Shown: positions 15,643 to 25,036, counted from the first letter of the stretch. The stretch: DNA of 53,170 bases from Actinomadura sp. HBU206391 (GCF_014323665.1 NZ_JABVEB010000029.1:1-53170), one strand, 5' to 3'. The notes: generated by a model not told the origin, from the sequence alone. Translations and numbers: made by a program.

Positions 15643-17081
15643 CCGCTGTGTCACGACCGCGGCACCTCCATCCGCTGACGTTCGTGGTCGGCGCCGTACG
15701 CGAGCTCATGGCGCTGCTCGGCGCGGGAGCCGCCGGGCTGGCGGTCGGCGGCCTCGCCACGGGCGTCCACTTCACCCTCATCGGGCTCGGCGTGAGCCTG
15801 ACCCACCACCTGGTCAAGTGGTTCACGTTCACCTACGCCGTGTACGACGACCGCATCGAACTGCGCCGTGCCCTGGTGGGCCGGTCGGTGAAGAACATCC
15901 CGATCGAGCGGATCCGCGGCGTCGACATCAGCGCCACCCTCAGCCATCGGCTGCTCAAACTCGCCGTCGTGCGCATCGACGCCGCCGCGGGTGGCGACGG
16001 CGGCGACGAGGGCACGCTCAACGCCGTCTCCCGCCGAGAGGCCGAGCGGCTCCGCCGGACACTGCTCGCGCCTTCGGCGACCGGGCCCACGCACCCGGAC
16101 GCGCCGATCGAGGACGTCGTGTACGCGCAGGCCCGGCCGCGGTGGTACCTCTACGCCCCGCTCAGCGGCGCCTATCTGCTCACCCCGTTCGCCGTCGCCG
16201 GGAGCGTGCTCGGCACCCTGTACAACCTCGGCGACGACTTCGGCCTCATCACGCGGACGCGGCTGGAGCACGTCGGAGACGGGGTACTGGGCCTGCCGCT
16301 CGGCTTCGGCATCGCCGTGGCGGCGCTGTTCGTGCTCGCCACGCCGGCCATCTCGATCATCGCGTTCGCCCTGTTCAACTGGAACTTCACCCTGCGCGCC
16401 CGGGACGGCGCTGTGGTCGTCGAGCGCGGTCTGATCACGCGCCGCAGCGTGTCGCTGGAACGCCGTCGCATCCGCGGGGCGGAGCTGCGCGACAACCCGC
16501 TCGAGCGGATCGCCGGAGTGGTGCGGCTGCGCGCCCTCGTCACCGGGCTCGGTGACGACGCCCACCGCGGGCAGCTACTGCCCGTCTCGCCACGCGCGGT
16601 GGCCCGGGGCGTCACGGCCCGCCTGCTCGGCGAGGTCCCGTCGCCGCTGACCGCGCACCCGCCTGCGGCCCGGACGCGCCGGGTGCTACGGGCCATGGCG
16701 CCGCCGCTGACGGTGGCGGCCATCGCGCTGCTCGCCGGGCAGCCGTGGGTGGCGTGCGCGTGCGCGGTGATCTCGGTGCTCGCGGTGCCCATCGGGCTGG
16801 ACCGCTACCGGCAGCTCGGACATGCCAGCGACGGCGTACGGCTGTCGGTGCGATCGGGTTCGCTCCGCCGCCGGCAGTCGGTCGTAGAACACCGCGCCGT
16901 GGTCGGCTGGCGGCTCCGGCAGACCCTTCTGCAGCGGCGGCTCGGCCTGGCCACCCTGGTCGTCGCGCTCGGGGCAGGTGACGGAGGCGTACCGGTGGTC
17001 GACATGGCCGACGCGGACGCCATCGCCTTCGCCCACCGGATCACCCCGGAGTGGGTCGTGCCGTTCGTCGAGCGACGCTGA
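15639..17081 (+). CDS. Multi-PH-domain membrane protein (YdbT-like)
   Basis: 480 aa from the ATG at 15639, overlapping the upstream stop by 4 bases, so translationally coupled. Hydrophobic pairs near residues 20-60, 175-250 and 345-375 alternate with bPH2-like modules. Each module carries an IPIERIRGVDI or LERRRIRGAEL type motif (about 86, 265 and 420). This is the long partner expected for a YdbS-YdbT membrane complex. Both genes face away from the drrAB-like operon and may share its control region. Confidence 0.85.
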   Translation: MTAVSRPRHLHPLTFVVGAVRELMALLGAGAAGLAVGGLATGVHFTLIGLGVSLTHHLVKWFTFTYAVYDDRIELRRALVGRSVKNIPIERIRGVDISATLSHRLLKLAVVRIDAAAGGDGGDEGTLNAVSRREAERLRRTLLAPSATGPTHPDAPIEDVVYAQARPRWYLYAPLSGAYLLTPFAVAGSVLGTLYNLGDDFGLITRTRLEHVGDGVLGLPLGFGIAVAALFVLATPAISIIAFALFNWNFTLRARDGAVVVERGLITRRSVSLERRRIRGAELRDNPLERIAGVVRLRALVTGLGDDAHRGQLLPVSPRAVARGVTARLLGEVPSPLTAHPPAARTRRVLRAMAPPLTVAAIALLAGQPWVACACAVISVLAVPIGLDRYRQLGHASDGVRLSVRSGSLRRRQSVVEHRAVVGWRLRQTLLQRRLGLATLVVALGAGDGGVPVVDMADADAIAFAHRITPEWVVPFVERR

Positions 17082-17104
17082 TCCGAATTCGGGCCCGCCG
17101 CCCT

Positions 17105-18571
17105 TCAGTCGGGGCGGCGCGCGCCGAACATGATCTCGTCCCAGGACGGGACCGATGCGCGCTTGCCCCGGGCCGACTTGCGGCGTGGCCGGGGCGGCGG
17201 GTTGGACGCGGGCGCCTTGTCGCCCGCCACCGCGGCCGGCTCCTTGACCTGCGCGGCGGCGACCTGCTCGGATGCTCGCTCGGCCGGCTCGTGCCGACGT
17301 GGCCGCTCGGGCCTGGTTGCGGGCTTGGGCGCGGGCTTGGGCGCGCGATCCTTGCCCGCCTCGGCCGCATCGCCGGCCCGAGGGTCGTCCGAGCGGGCCG
17401 CGGCCGTGCGGGGCTCAGCCGTACGGGGCTCGGCGGTCTCCTCGTGCGACCGCGCGGCGTCCTTGCGCGGCTCCGCCGCCTTCTTCCTCGGCCGCGGTGC
17501 GGGCGCATCGCGGGCGGGCTCGGGCTCGCGGCGTGCCGCGGGCCGCGGTGCGGGCGCCTTCGGCTCGGTGAACTCGGGCTGCGGTACGGCCGCGGGCTCG
17601 GCCGGGGCCTCGGACACCTCCGGTTCGGGGTCGTCCTGCTTCGGTGCCGAGTCGCCGTACGAGGGGGCCGGGGCCTCTGGCTCCTCGGCCACCGACGGCG
17701 CGGGGCGCTCCGGGGCGGGACGCTCCGGCACCGGCTCCATCCGCTCCGGGGGTGCGGCGTCGTCGTCGTCGAGACCCGCCTCGGCGAACTCGTGACGGTC
17801 CGGCCTCGAGGGCCCGGTCTGCTCCGGCGCCGCCACCGGCTCGGGCTGGGTGACCATCCGGCCGCGCTCGACGATGTACTCGCGGCGGACGCGGTCGTGC
17901 CGAGTCTCAGGCGGGACGCCGAGGGGATCCGAGACGACCTTCATCGCGGGCCGGCGCGGCATGAGCGGCGTGACGGTGTCGGCGACCGGCTCCTCGAGGA
18001 GCAGCGAGGAGAGCTGGGCGGCCTCCTCGTCGTGCGGCGACACATGCCGCCGCCGCGGGTCGAAGCCCCACTCGGCGGTGTACGGGCGGCCGTCGTCGAA
18101 GAACGACAGGCGCACCCGCCAGGTGCTGTCCTCGCACTTCCACGAGTCCCACTCGACGTCTTCGAGGTCTATGCCGCGCCGGCTGAGGCGTTCCTCGACC
18201 ATCTCGCCGAGCGGCGGGCCGGACGTCGACTCGCCCGGACGGCGCACCGCGACCCGCTGGGCCTGCTGCGCCATGTATTCGCGTTCCTGCAGCACCGGTC
18301 CCTCGAACCAGCGGACGCGTTCAACCGGGATGCCCGCGGATTCGGCGATCTCGTCCGCCGTCTCGCCGGCGCGGATGCGTGCCTGGATCTCCTTGGGGCG
18401 CAAGGGACTCTCCACTTCGATCTCGAACTGGCCGAGGCGGGAGAAATGCCCACGAACTGCGGCACGGAGCCTGTCGTCGACGGGCAGGGTGAACCGGGTG
18501 CCTCGCCCCGCAGTGGCAAGAACGAGGTACGAACCGTCCTCGCTGACCGCGACGAGGCGCAGCTCCTGCAT
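17105..18571 (-). CDS. sepH: Septation protein SepH
   Basis: 488 aa from the ATG at 18571, preceded by AGGAAGGA. The N-terminal 200 residues (MQELRLVAVSEDGSYLVL, LRPKEIQARIRAGETADEIAESAGIPVERVRWFEGPV) are the DUF3071 region with its HTH-like motif. A long Pro/Ala/Glu-rich disordered middle follows. The C-terminus ends with the conserved SVPSWDEIMFGARRPD motif. In Streptomyces SepH binds FtsZ and stimulates its assembly during division, so the role is inferred directly. It is convergent with the PH-domain gene, 23 bp apart. Confidence 0.93.
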   Translation of the reverse strand: MQELRLVAVSEDGSYLVLATAGRGTRFTLPVDDRLRAAVRGHFSRLGQFEIEVESPLRPKEIQARIRAGETADEIAESAGIPVERVRWFEGPVLQEREYMAQQAQRVAVRRPGESTSGPPLGEMVEERLSRRGIDLEDVEWDSWKCEDSTWRVRLSFFDDGRPYTAEWGFDPRRRHVSPHDEEAAQLSSLLLEEPVADTVTPLMPRRPAMKVVSDPLGVPPETRHDRVRREYIVERGRMVTQPEPVAAPEQTGPSRPDRHEFAEAGLDDDDAAPPERMEPVPERPAPERPAPSVAEEPEAPAPSYGDSAPKQDDPEPEVSEAPAEPAAVPQPEFTEPKAPAPRPAARREPEPARDAPAPRPRKKAAEPRKDAARSHEETAEPRTAEPRTAAARSDDPRAGDAAEAGKDRAPKPAPKPATRPERPRRHEPAERASEQVAAAQVKEPAAVAGDKAPASNPPPRPRRKSARGKRASVPSWDEIMFGARRPD

Positions 18572-18951
18572 GCGTGTCCTTCCTGCCCTGTCCTACGACG
18601 GCACTGGAGAGTGCCGAACGGTCCCTCGCCTCCGCGAACCCGCCTTGGCGGTGTTCGCGGCGGTCAGGGTCGTTCCACCCTCGTCCAGGGCGCATGCGTG
18701 CCCTTCCCCCGGTTTCTCGAGTGTCTCTGCCGAACACGCCTGCTTCCAGCACCGTACCCGGCATGTCCGAACATCGCCGCTCTCGGAGCCCGCCTGGCTC
18801 CGGGAACGGCCCGTTTCCTGGACAGCTTGCCGTTCCCAGGGAGCCGGTGGGGCCAGCCTGCCCGATTCTTGTGGATCCTTTTCCACACCGTGCCGCTCAC
18901 GGTGGGTCAGCGCGGCGCTTCGGTTCGGTGCGTCTGCTGGGAGTACGTCAG
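18572..18951. other. Intergenic region upstream of sepH
   Basis: 380 bp with no supportable gene. It holds the sepH ribosome binding site at its left end. Inverted repeats are GGCACT-N4-AGTGCC at 18600-18615, TGTGGA-N6-TCCACA at 18870-18887 and ACCGTG-N5-CACGGT at 18887-18903. The last two lie just after the minus-strand suhB-like gene and could act as its terminator, while the first is in the sepH leader. Confidence 0.5.
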
Positions 18952-19782
18952 TCAATCCCGGGCGGGGTCGAGGGGCGCGAGGAGGTCGTGGAGTGCTTCG
19001 AAGAGCTCCGGAGCCGCGGCGATCGTCAGGTCGGGGCCCGGGGGCGCCCCGTGGAGTCCGCCGACGCGGCCGCCCGCCTCCTCGACGATGAGCGTCCCGG
19101 CGGCGATGTCCCATTCCTGTACGCCGCGTTCGTAGTAGGCGTCGAGCCGCCCGGCGGCAAGCGAGCAGAGGTCCACACAGCAGGATCCCGAGCGCCGGAT
19201 GTCACGGACCCGGGGGAGCACGCCGGTGAGCACCCGGGCCTGGTGGGCGCGTCGCTCGGCGGCGTAGCCGAAGCCGGTGCCGACGAGCGCCGCGTTCAGC
19301 GGGACGCCGGTGCTGACCCGCGGCGTCCGCGTTTCCGGTGTGCGCGACGGGCCGGCCGTCGTGACGGTGTGCAGCCGGGCGCCCTGTCCTCGTACGGCGG
19401 TGTAGGTCTCGCCTCGGCGTGGGATGTCGATCGCCCCCGCCACCGTCTCGCCGTCGATCTGGGCGGCGATGCTGACCGCCCAGTCGGGAAGGTCGTACAG
19501 GTAGTTGACCGTGCCGTCGATGGGATCGATCACCCAGCGGACCCCGGTGCTGCCCTCGTGCGCGCCGCCCTCCTCGCCGAGGAAGCCGTCGTCCGGTCGC
19601 ACGGCCCGGATCCGATCGAGGATCAGCCGCTCGGCGGCCTGGTCCATCTGGGTGACGATGTCGGTCGGGCTGGACTTGGTCTGCACGACGTCCGGCCCGC
19701 GGGCCGACCGCTCGCCGGCCAGCATCGCCCCGGCCTCGCGGGCCGTCGCGACCGCCAGCTCGCAGAGCAGGTCAAAATCCAT
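18952..19782 (-). CDS. suhB: Inositol monophosphatase family protein
   Basis: 276 aa from the ATG at 19782 (GGGGGA 8 bases upstream). The Mg-dependent phosphatase motifs are complete: SPTDIVTQMDQAAE, the metal-binding EE at EEGG, DPIDGTVNYLYDLPDWAVSIA, and the C-terminal WDIAAGTLIVEEAGG. The family hydrolyses inositol-1-phosphate and related monophosphates; the M. tuberculosis homologue SuhB lies in the same conserved region. It may supply inositol for phosphatidylinositol or mycothiol, which is inference. Substrate specificity cannot be read here. Confidence 0.9.
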   Translation of the reverse strand: MDFDLLCELAVATAREAGAMLAGERSARGPDVVQTKSSPTDIVTQMDQAAERLILDRIRAVRPDDGFLGEEGGAHEGSTGVRWVIDPIDGTVNYLYDLPDWAVSIAAQIDGETVAGAIDIPRRGETYTAVRGQGARLHTVTTAGPSRTPETRTPRVSTGVPLNAALVGTGFGYAAERRAHQARVLTGVLPRVRDIRRSGSCCVDLCSLAAGRLDAYYERGVQEWDIAAGTLIVEEAGGRVGGLHGAPPGPDLTIAAAPELFEALHDLLAPLDPARD

Positions 19783-19861
19783 GATCACGATCCCCCGTTC
19801 GTTCCGCCGCACCGATCACCGTGCCGCACCGATCACCTTACGGGCGGACGGTGAACGGGGA

Positions 19862-20779
19862 TCACCCGGCGTCCGAGGCGGCCTCGAGCAGCCGGCGGGG
19901 GAGCGTCACGAAGCGTGGATGGACGCCCGGCGTGGCCACGCGCTCGAACGGCAGCCCCAGCTCGGCGGCGCGCTCGGCCGCCTCGACGTCGAGGTCGAAC
20001 TTGACCTCCATGTGATCGGAGACGAATCCGATCGGCACGACGACCACGCCGGGTGCGCCCTCACCTTGCAGTTTCTCCAGGTGATCGCAGATGTCCGGCT
20101 CCAGCCACGGCTGGGCGGGCGGGCCGCTGCGGCTCTGGTAGACCAGCGCCGAGGGCGCGCCGGGCGCGACCCGCTCGCGCACGGCCGCGGCCACCTGCCG
20201 CAGTTCGGCGACGTAGTCCTCGCGGCCGGGCTGGGCGATCGGCACGCTGTGCGCGGTGAAGACGAGGTGGGCGCCGGTGGGGACCCGCTCCAGAGCGCTC
20301 CGGGCGCTCTCGACGAACGGTTCCACGAACTCCGGCCGGTGGCAATAGACGGGGAGCTTGTCGATCTCAGGCGCGTCGCCGACCTGCGTCCGGGCCCGTT
20401 CGATGTCCTCGACGTACTGGTCGGAGCAGGAGTACCCGCTGTAGGCCGACGTCACGAACGCGGCGGCCCGGCGGATCCCGTCGGCCTTCATCCGCCGCAC
20501 CGTGTCGGCGAGGTAGGGATCCCAGTTGCGGTTCCCCCAGTACACGGGCAGCCGCACCCCGTGGCAGGCGAAGTCGGCCTCGATCGAGGCCTTGAGCTCG
20601 CGGCACTGCTGGTTGATCGGGCTCACCCCGCCGAACAGGTGGTAGTGCTCGGCGACGCCCTCGAGCCGTTCCCGCGGGATGTTCCGGCCGCGGGTGACGT
20701 TCTCGAGGAAGGGCATCACCTGGTCGGGCCCCTCCGGCCCTCCGAAGGAGACGAGCAGTAGCGCGTCGTAGGCGGTCAT
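19862..20779 (-). CDS. cpfC: Coproporphyrin III ferrochelatase
   Basis: 305 aa from the ATG at 20779, with GGATGGAGG upstream. The family opening YDALLLVSFGGPEGP is present, as are FLENVTRGRNIPRERL, the catalytic His in VFTAHSVP and the Glu in GFVSDHMEV. In actinobacteria this enzyme inserts iron into coproporphyrin III in the cytoplasm, the penultimate step before HemQ makes haem. Older annotations call it HemH. The neighbour 80 bp downstream on the same strand is the inositol-phosphatase gene; no other haem gene is present. Confidence 0.93.
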   Translation of the reverse strand: MTAYDALLLVSFGGPEGPDQVMPFLENVTRGRNIPRERLEGVAEHYHLFGGVSPINQQCRELKASIEADFACHGVRLPVYWGNRNWDPYLADTVRRMKADGIRRAAAFVTSAYSGYSCSDQYVEDIERARTQVGDAPEIDKLPVYCHRPEFVEPFVESARSALERVPTGAHLVFTAHSVPIAQPGREDYVAELRQVAAAVRERVAPGAPSALVYQSRSGPPAQPWLEPDICDHLEKLQGEGAPGVVVVPIGFVSDHMEVKFDLDVEAAERAAELGLPFERVATPGVHPRFVTLPRRLLEAASDAG

Positions 20780-20878
20780 TCCTCCATCCAACCAGGGCCC
20801 CACGGTGGTGCCGCAGAGCCCGGAGCCGGCGTTTCGAACCGCCGGGACGACCCACCTCACCCGGATGCCACGGCGGCG

Positions 20879-22087
20879 TCAGGAGTACTGCCGGGCGTAG
20901 GCCTTCGCCAGTTCGAGCACGTCGCGCACGTACCAGTGGGCGTGGTTGTAGGCGAACACCGCCTTGTAGAGGGATTGGCCGCCGCGGCCCGCCCCGTTGG
21001 CGCACAGGTACTTCGCGGCCGACGGCACGGCGTCGTAGGGGTTCATGATGTCGGCCCTTCGGTCGCCGTCGCCGTCCACGCCGTAGGCCCGCCACGTGGC
21101 CGGCATGAACTGCATCGGCCCGAGCGCCCCGGCGCTGGACCGGCCCGCGTTGCGGCCGTGGGCGCTCTCGATCTGCCCGATCGCGGCGAGGACGGTCCAC
21201 GACAGCCCGGAGCAGCCCGTGGCTGCCTGGCGGTAAAGGTCCAGGTAGCCGCCGGGCCGCCCGCCGCGACCGGAGACCTGGTAGCGGCTCTCGTGCAGGT
21301 TGAGCACCTGTACGCCGCCGCCGAGGATCCCGCGAAGGCGCCGGGACAGCGCACCGAGGTCGGCGCCCGGGGCGTTGACCATGACCGCGAGGTCGGGCAC
21401 CAGGCCGATGCGGTGCCCGGTCTCGCGACCGACCAGCATGTCGACCCCGGGCAGGCCCAGCGCGCCGGAGCCGCCCATCGTGATCTGCGGGACCGTCTTC
21501 GCGGCGATCGGATAGTCCGTGCCGTCCTGGAGCCGGAGCGTGCGGGCCGCCGACTCTGAGACGACGAACCGGTCCGCCGCGAGCGCCGCCCACAGGTCCT
21601 GCCGCCTGGCGGTGCCGGGCGGGGTCCAGGATCGGAAGCCGGACGGCTCGACGGCAAAAGCGTTGATCTTGTTACCCTGCAGCCGCACGGCGCCGCCGCC
21701 GACGACGATCACCTCCCGGACCTGCCGGAGTCTCCCGATCGCGCGGGCCTTGGCGGGGTCTATCGACGTGGTCGCCACGGCCAGCAGATCCGGGGGGACC
21801 GCGCGCTTGAACGCGGCCACCTGCCCCTCGGAGATGTTCGTCACGCCGCTCGGGGAGTCGCCGGCGGTCGTCTCCGGGCCTCCCCGGCCGGCCGGGCCTT
21901 CAGCGCCCGCCGGGCCCGGCGCAACGGTCCCGGAGCGATTCCGCTCGGAGGGCGGCCGGTCACCCGTCAGCGCCGCCACCACGCCTCCGGTCAGCGTCAA
22001 CGCGCACGTCAGCGCGAGGCCGATGATGGTGCGCGCCGTCCCGCGGCCGACCATGGACGTATCCGGGGATCGCGTCGAACGGGTCAC
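20879..22087 (-). CDS. Membrane-anchored lytic transglycosylase
   Basis: 402 aa from a GTG at 22087, chosen because GGAG lies 6 bases before it. An N-terminal hydrophobic segment follows (TIIGLALTCALTLTGGVVAAL), then a Pro/Gly-rich linker and a middle domain of unknown fold (about 90-255). A C-terminal lysozyme-like lytic transglycosylase domain (about 265-400) carries the catalytic Glu in AAIGQIESAHGRN plus ALGPMQFMPATWRAYG and KAVFAYNHAHWY. It should cleave peptidoglycan outside the membrane. The middle part containing VVVGGGAVRL and VDMLVGRETG resembles a paired sensor- or chaperone-like region but I do not recognise it. Confidence 0.88.
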   Translation of the reverse strand: MTRSTRSPDTSMVGRGTARTIIGLALTCALTLTGGVVAALTGDRPPSERNRSGTVAPGPAGAEGPAGRGGPETTAGDSPSGVTNISEGQVAAFKRAVPPDLLAVATTSIDPAKARAIGRLRQVREVIVVGGGAVRLQGNKINAFAVEPSGFRSWTPPGTARRQDLWAALAADRFVVSESAARTLRLQDGTDYPIAAKTVPQITMGGSGALGLPGVDMLVGRETGHRIGLVPDLAVMVNAPGADLGALSRRLRGILGGGVQVLNLHESRYQVSGRGGRPGGYLDLYRQAATGCSGLSWTVLAAIGQIESAHGRNAGRSSAGALGPMQFMPATWRAYGVDGDGDRRADIMNPYDAVPSAAKYLCANGAGRGGQSLYKAVFAYNHAHWYVRDVLELAKAYARQYS

Positions 22088-22191
22088 GACCATCTCCAAC
22101 GGTCTCGCTACAGGGTGCCGATTACCAGGCCGAATCGGTCGTTCGGGCCAGATAGCGTGATCACGGCAAAGTGCATCAAATGGGGGGAAGC

Positions 22192-23388
22192 GTGGTCAAT
22201 CCGTACCGGGAGCTGTTCGCCGTTCCCGGCGCCCGGATCTTCGTCGCTGCGGCCCTCGTCGGGCGCATGTCGATGTCCATGGTGGGCATAGGCATCGTCC
22301 TTCTCGTGTCCGCGGTCACCGGTTCGTACGGTATCGCCGGAGCGGTGTCGGCGAGCTTCGCGCTCGCGTACGCCATCGGCTCGCCGGTCGCCGGGCGGCT
22401 CACCGACCGGTACGGGCAGAGCCGGGTGCTGCCTCCGCTCGTCCTCGCCAACTGCGTGAGCATGACGGTGCTCGTCCTCTTCGCCCAGCTAGACGCACCG
22501 ACCTGGACGCTGTTCCCCGCCGCCGCGGCGAGCGGGCTGACCTCGCCGTCGCTCGGCGCGATGGTCCGGGCCCGGTGGTCGCACGTCCTGCGCGCCGGCG
22601 GATCGACGGCCGCGCGTCTGCACGCGGCGTTCTCGTTCGAGTCGGTGGTGGACGAGATGATCTTCGTCGCCGGCCCGATGATCGTCACTCTGCTGGCGAC
22701 CGGCGTGAGCCCCGCGGCCGGCGTGGTCGTCGCCTCACTGCTGACACTCGCCGGCTGCCTCGCGCTGGCGGTGCAGCGCCGCACCGAGCCACCCCCGCGG
22801 CCGCACCGAGCCGGGGAGAGGGGCAGCGCGATCGCCGTTCCCGGCGTGCCGGCGGTCTCCGCGGTGTTCCTGCTGCTCGGGATGGTGTTCGCCTCGATCG
22901 AGGTGGGCGCGCTGGCCTTCGCCGACGAGGCGGGGCACCCGAGGCTGGCCGGCCCGCTGCTCGGCCTGCTCGCCCTCGGCAGCGCGGTGGCGGCGCTCTG
23001 GTACGGGGCCCGGAGCTGGACGATGCCGCTCCATCTGCGGTTCCGGATCGGGCTGGCGCTGCTGGTGGCCGGCCTGATCCCCGTCGTCCTGATCACCAAT
23101 CTGTACGTCATGATGGCGTTGATCTTCTTCTCCGGGCTGGCCATCTCGCCCACGATCATCCCGGCGTACGGCCTGGTCGAGTCGCTGGTCCCCGAGCACC
23201 GGCTCACCGAGGGCCTGACCTGGATGTCCACGGCGATCGGCATCGGCGTCGCGGCGGGCGCGTCGATCGCGGGGCGGCTCATCGACGCGAGCGGCTCGGG
23301 CGCCGCCTTCCTGTTCTCCGCCGGGGCGGGGCTCTTGGCGGCGGGCGTCGGCTGGGCGTTCCGGCCGGACCGACGCCGGCGAACGTGA
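22192..23388 (+). CDS. MFS transporter
   Basis: 398 aa from the GTG at 22192 with GGGGGGAAG just upstream. Twelve hydrophobic segments are consistent with the major facilitator fold. The cytoplasmic loop motif GRLTDRYGQSRV after the second helix is the MFS motif A. It is closest in character to actinobacterial drug-efflux-like MFS proteins; no substrate can be assigned. It is divergent from the transglycosylase across about 100 bp. Confidence 0.88.
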   Translation: MVNPYRELFAVPGARIFVAAALVGRMSMSMVGIGIVLLVSAVTGSYGIAGAVSASFALAYAIGSPVAGRLTDRYGQSRVLPPLVLANCVSMTVLVLFAQLDAPTWTLFPAAAASGLTSPSLGAMVRARWSHVLRAGGSTAARLHAAFSFESVVDEMIFVAGPMIVTLLATGVSPAAGVVVASLLTLAGCLALAVQRRTEPPPRPHRAGERGSAIAVPGVPAVSAVFLLLGMVFASIEVGALAFADEAGHPRLAGPLLGLLALGSAVAALWYGARSWTMPLHLRFRIGLALLVAGLIPVVLITNLYVMMALIFFSGLAISPTIIPAYGLVESLVPEHRLTEGLTWMSTAIGIGVAAGASIAGRLIDASGSGAAFLFSAGAGLLAAGVGWAFRPDRRRRT

Positions 23389-23407
23389 ATATCTCGAACG
23401 TGAATAT
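23380..23407. repeat. 13-bp direct repeat spanning the MFS stop codon
   Basis: CGAACGTGAATAT occurs at 23380-23392 and 23395-23407, a 15-bp period. The first copy includes the TGA of the MFS gene. The AT-rich halves contain GAATATTC. It lies 40-70 bp before the next gene and may be a regulator site for it. Confidence 0.55.
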
Positions 23408-23447
23408 TCTTCGCCGAATCTGAGCTACTCCCCAGTACAGTGCTGAC

Positions 23448-24770
23448 ATGTCGCGCGTAGGTGGCGGAAGCTGGCGAAACTGGGCTGGTAATCAGCGGGC
23501 CACGCCCCGGCGCGTACTGGTGCCCCGGTCGACCGAGGACGTGGCCGCCGCGGTGCGCACGGCGGCCGAGGACGGCCTCACCGTGCGGATGGTCGGCACC
23601 GGCCACTCCTTCACCGGCGCCGCCCTCACCGACGGCGTGCAGCTCCGGCCCGGCGGGCTCACCAGGGTGCGCTCGATCGACACCGTCGGCGGGCTCGTCA
23701 CCGTGGAGGCGGGCCTGCCGCTCCGTGACTTCAACCGGGTACTGGCCGAGCACCGGATGGCGCTCGCGAACATGGGCGACATCCAGGAGCAGACCGTCGC
23801 GGGCGCCGCGCAGACGGGCACGCACGGCACGGGGCGCGACGCCGCGGGGCTGGTCTCCCAGATCGCCGAGCTGGAACTCGTGCTCGCCGACGGCAGCGTC
23901 GTGACCTGTTCCCGGGACCGGCGGCCCGATCTGTTCGACGCCGCCAGGGCCGGCCTCGGCGCCCTCGGCGTGGTCACGGCGATCACCTGGCGGACGGTTC
24001 CGGCGTTCCTGCTGCGCGCGCGGGAGGAGCCGATGCGGTGGGACGAGGTGCTGGAGCGGCTCGACGAGCTGGCGGCCGACAACGAGCATTTCGAGTTCTA
24101 CTGGTTCCCGCACACCGAGGGCTGCCTGACCAAGCGGAACAACCGCGTCGCCGGGCCGGCCGCCCGCGAGGTGGGGCCGCTGCCGACCTGGCGGCGCTGG
24201 CTGGACGACGAGCTGCTGTCCAATGTGGTCTTCGGCGGCGTCAACCGTCTCGGCCGCAGGGTGCCCGCCGTCGTTCCCGCGGTCAACGAGATCTCCACCA
24301 AGGCGCTCAGCGCCCGTACCTACACGGACCTGTCGTACAAGGTCTTCACCAGTCCCCGGCGGGTCCGCTTCAAGGAGCAGGAGTACGCCATCCCACGTGA
24401 GCAGCTGGGCTCGGCGCTACGGTCGCTGCGCGAGCTGCTCGCCGGGAAGGACTGGCGGATCGGCTTCCCGATCGAGGTACGGCTGCTGCCGCCCGAGGAC
24501 GCCTGGCTGTCGATGGCCTATGACCGGCCCACCGCGTTCATCGCCGTTCACATCTACCACGCGCTGCCGCACGCGCAGTACTTCCAGGCGGTGGAGGAGC
24601 TGATGACCGCCGTCGGCGGCCGCCCGCACTGGGGCAAACTGCACACTCGCGACGCCGCCTACCTGCGGAGCGTCTACCCGCGGTTCGACGACTTCGTCAG
24701 GCTGCGTAACGAGCTCGACCCGGACCGCCGGTTCGCCAACCGCTACCTGACCCAGGTTTTCGGCGCCTAG
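23448..24770 (+). CDS. Aldonolactone oxidase-type FAD enzyme
   Basis: 440 aa. The N-terminal FAD_binding_4 (VAO/PCMH) domain carries VLVPRSTEDVAAAV and VRMVGTGHSFTGAAL, with the His of GHSFT at the flavin-linkage region. NMGDIQEQTVAGAAQTGTHGTG binds the diphosphate. The C-terminal domain matches D-arabinono-1,4-lactone oxidase (ALO), including the final FVRLRNELDPDRRFANRYL. Family members oxidise L-gulono- or D-arabinono-lactones or alditols, passing electrons to oxygen or a carrier. The ATG has no Shine-Dalgarno. A -10-like TACAGT at 23436-23441 ends 6 bases before it, so the mRNA may be leaderless. Confidence 0.88.
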   Translation: MSRVGGGSWRNWAGNQRATPRRVLVPRSTEDVAAAVRTAAEDGLTVRMVGTGHSFTGAALTDGVQLRPGGLTRVRSIDTVGGLVTVEAGLPLRDFNRVLAEHRMALANMGDIQEQTVAGAAQTGTHGTGRDAAGLVSQIAELELVLADGSVVTCSRDRRPDLFDAARAGLGALGVVTAITWRTVPAFLLRAREEPMRWDEVLERLDELAADNEHFEFYWFPHTEGCLTKRNNRVAGPAAREVGPLPTWRRWLDDELLSNVVFGGVNRLGRRVPAVVPAVNEISTKALSARTYTDLSYKVFTSPRRVRFKEQEYAIPREQLGSALRSLRELLAGKDWRIGFPIEVRLLPPEDAWLSMAYDRPTAFIAVHIYHALPHAQYFQAVEELMTAVGGRPHWGKLHTRDAAYLRSVYPRFDDFVRLRNELDPDRRFANRYLTQVFGA

Positions 24771-24865
24771 CGAATGAACGCGGCTTCGGATCGCATGATC
24801 ATGCTCACGGCGGAAGTGCATGATGAGACGGGGGTTCGCCCGGCCGCCGCCGGGCCTACGCGGGC
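24771..24865. other. Convergent intergenic gap with palindrome and hairpin
   Basis: A 12-bp perfect palindrome GCATGATCATGC lies at 24793-24804. A GC-rich hairpin CCCGGC-N4-GCCGGG lies near 24840-24855. Both sit between convergent genes and probably act in termination. Confidence 0.45.
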
Positions 24866-25036
24866 TCAGTCGCAGCGAGGCGGCTGGATTCCGTTGTCCG
24901 CGGCGATGCGGTAGAGATCCTCGATCTCGGCCTGTCGTGCGTCGACGAGGGACACATCGCCGTCGGCGTGGGCGGTGCGCAACGACTCGTAGGCGTCGTT
25001 CAACCGCTTTTCGATCATATGAGATAGCTCGCCCAT
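24866..25036 (-). CDS. Small conserved-looking protein (56 aa)
   Basis: The ATG at 25036 is preceded by GGAAGGA with 6-7 bases spacing. The product is helical and acidic (MGELSHMIEKRLNDAYESLR, then ADGDVSLVDARQAEIEDLYR), without membrane segments, and ends in PPRCD. I do not know a named family. The clear ribosome binding site, the amphipathic helices and the divergent position against the two-component system support a real gene. Confidence 0.65.
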   Translation of the reverse strand: MGELSHMIEKRLNDAYESLRTAHADGDVSLVDARQAEIEDLYRIAADNGIQPPRCD

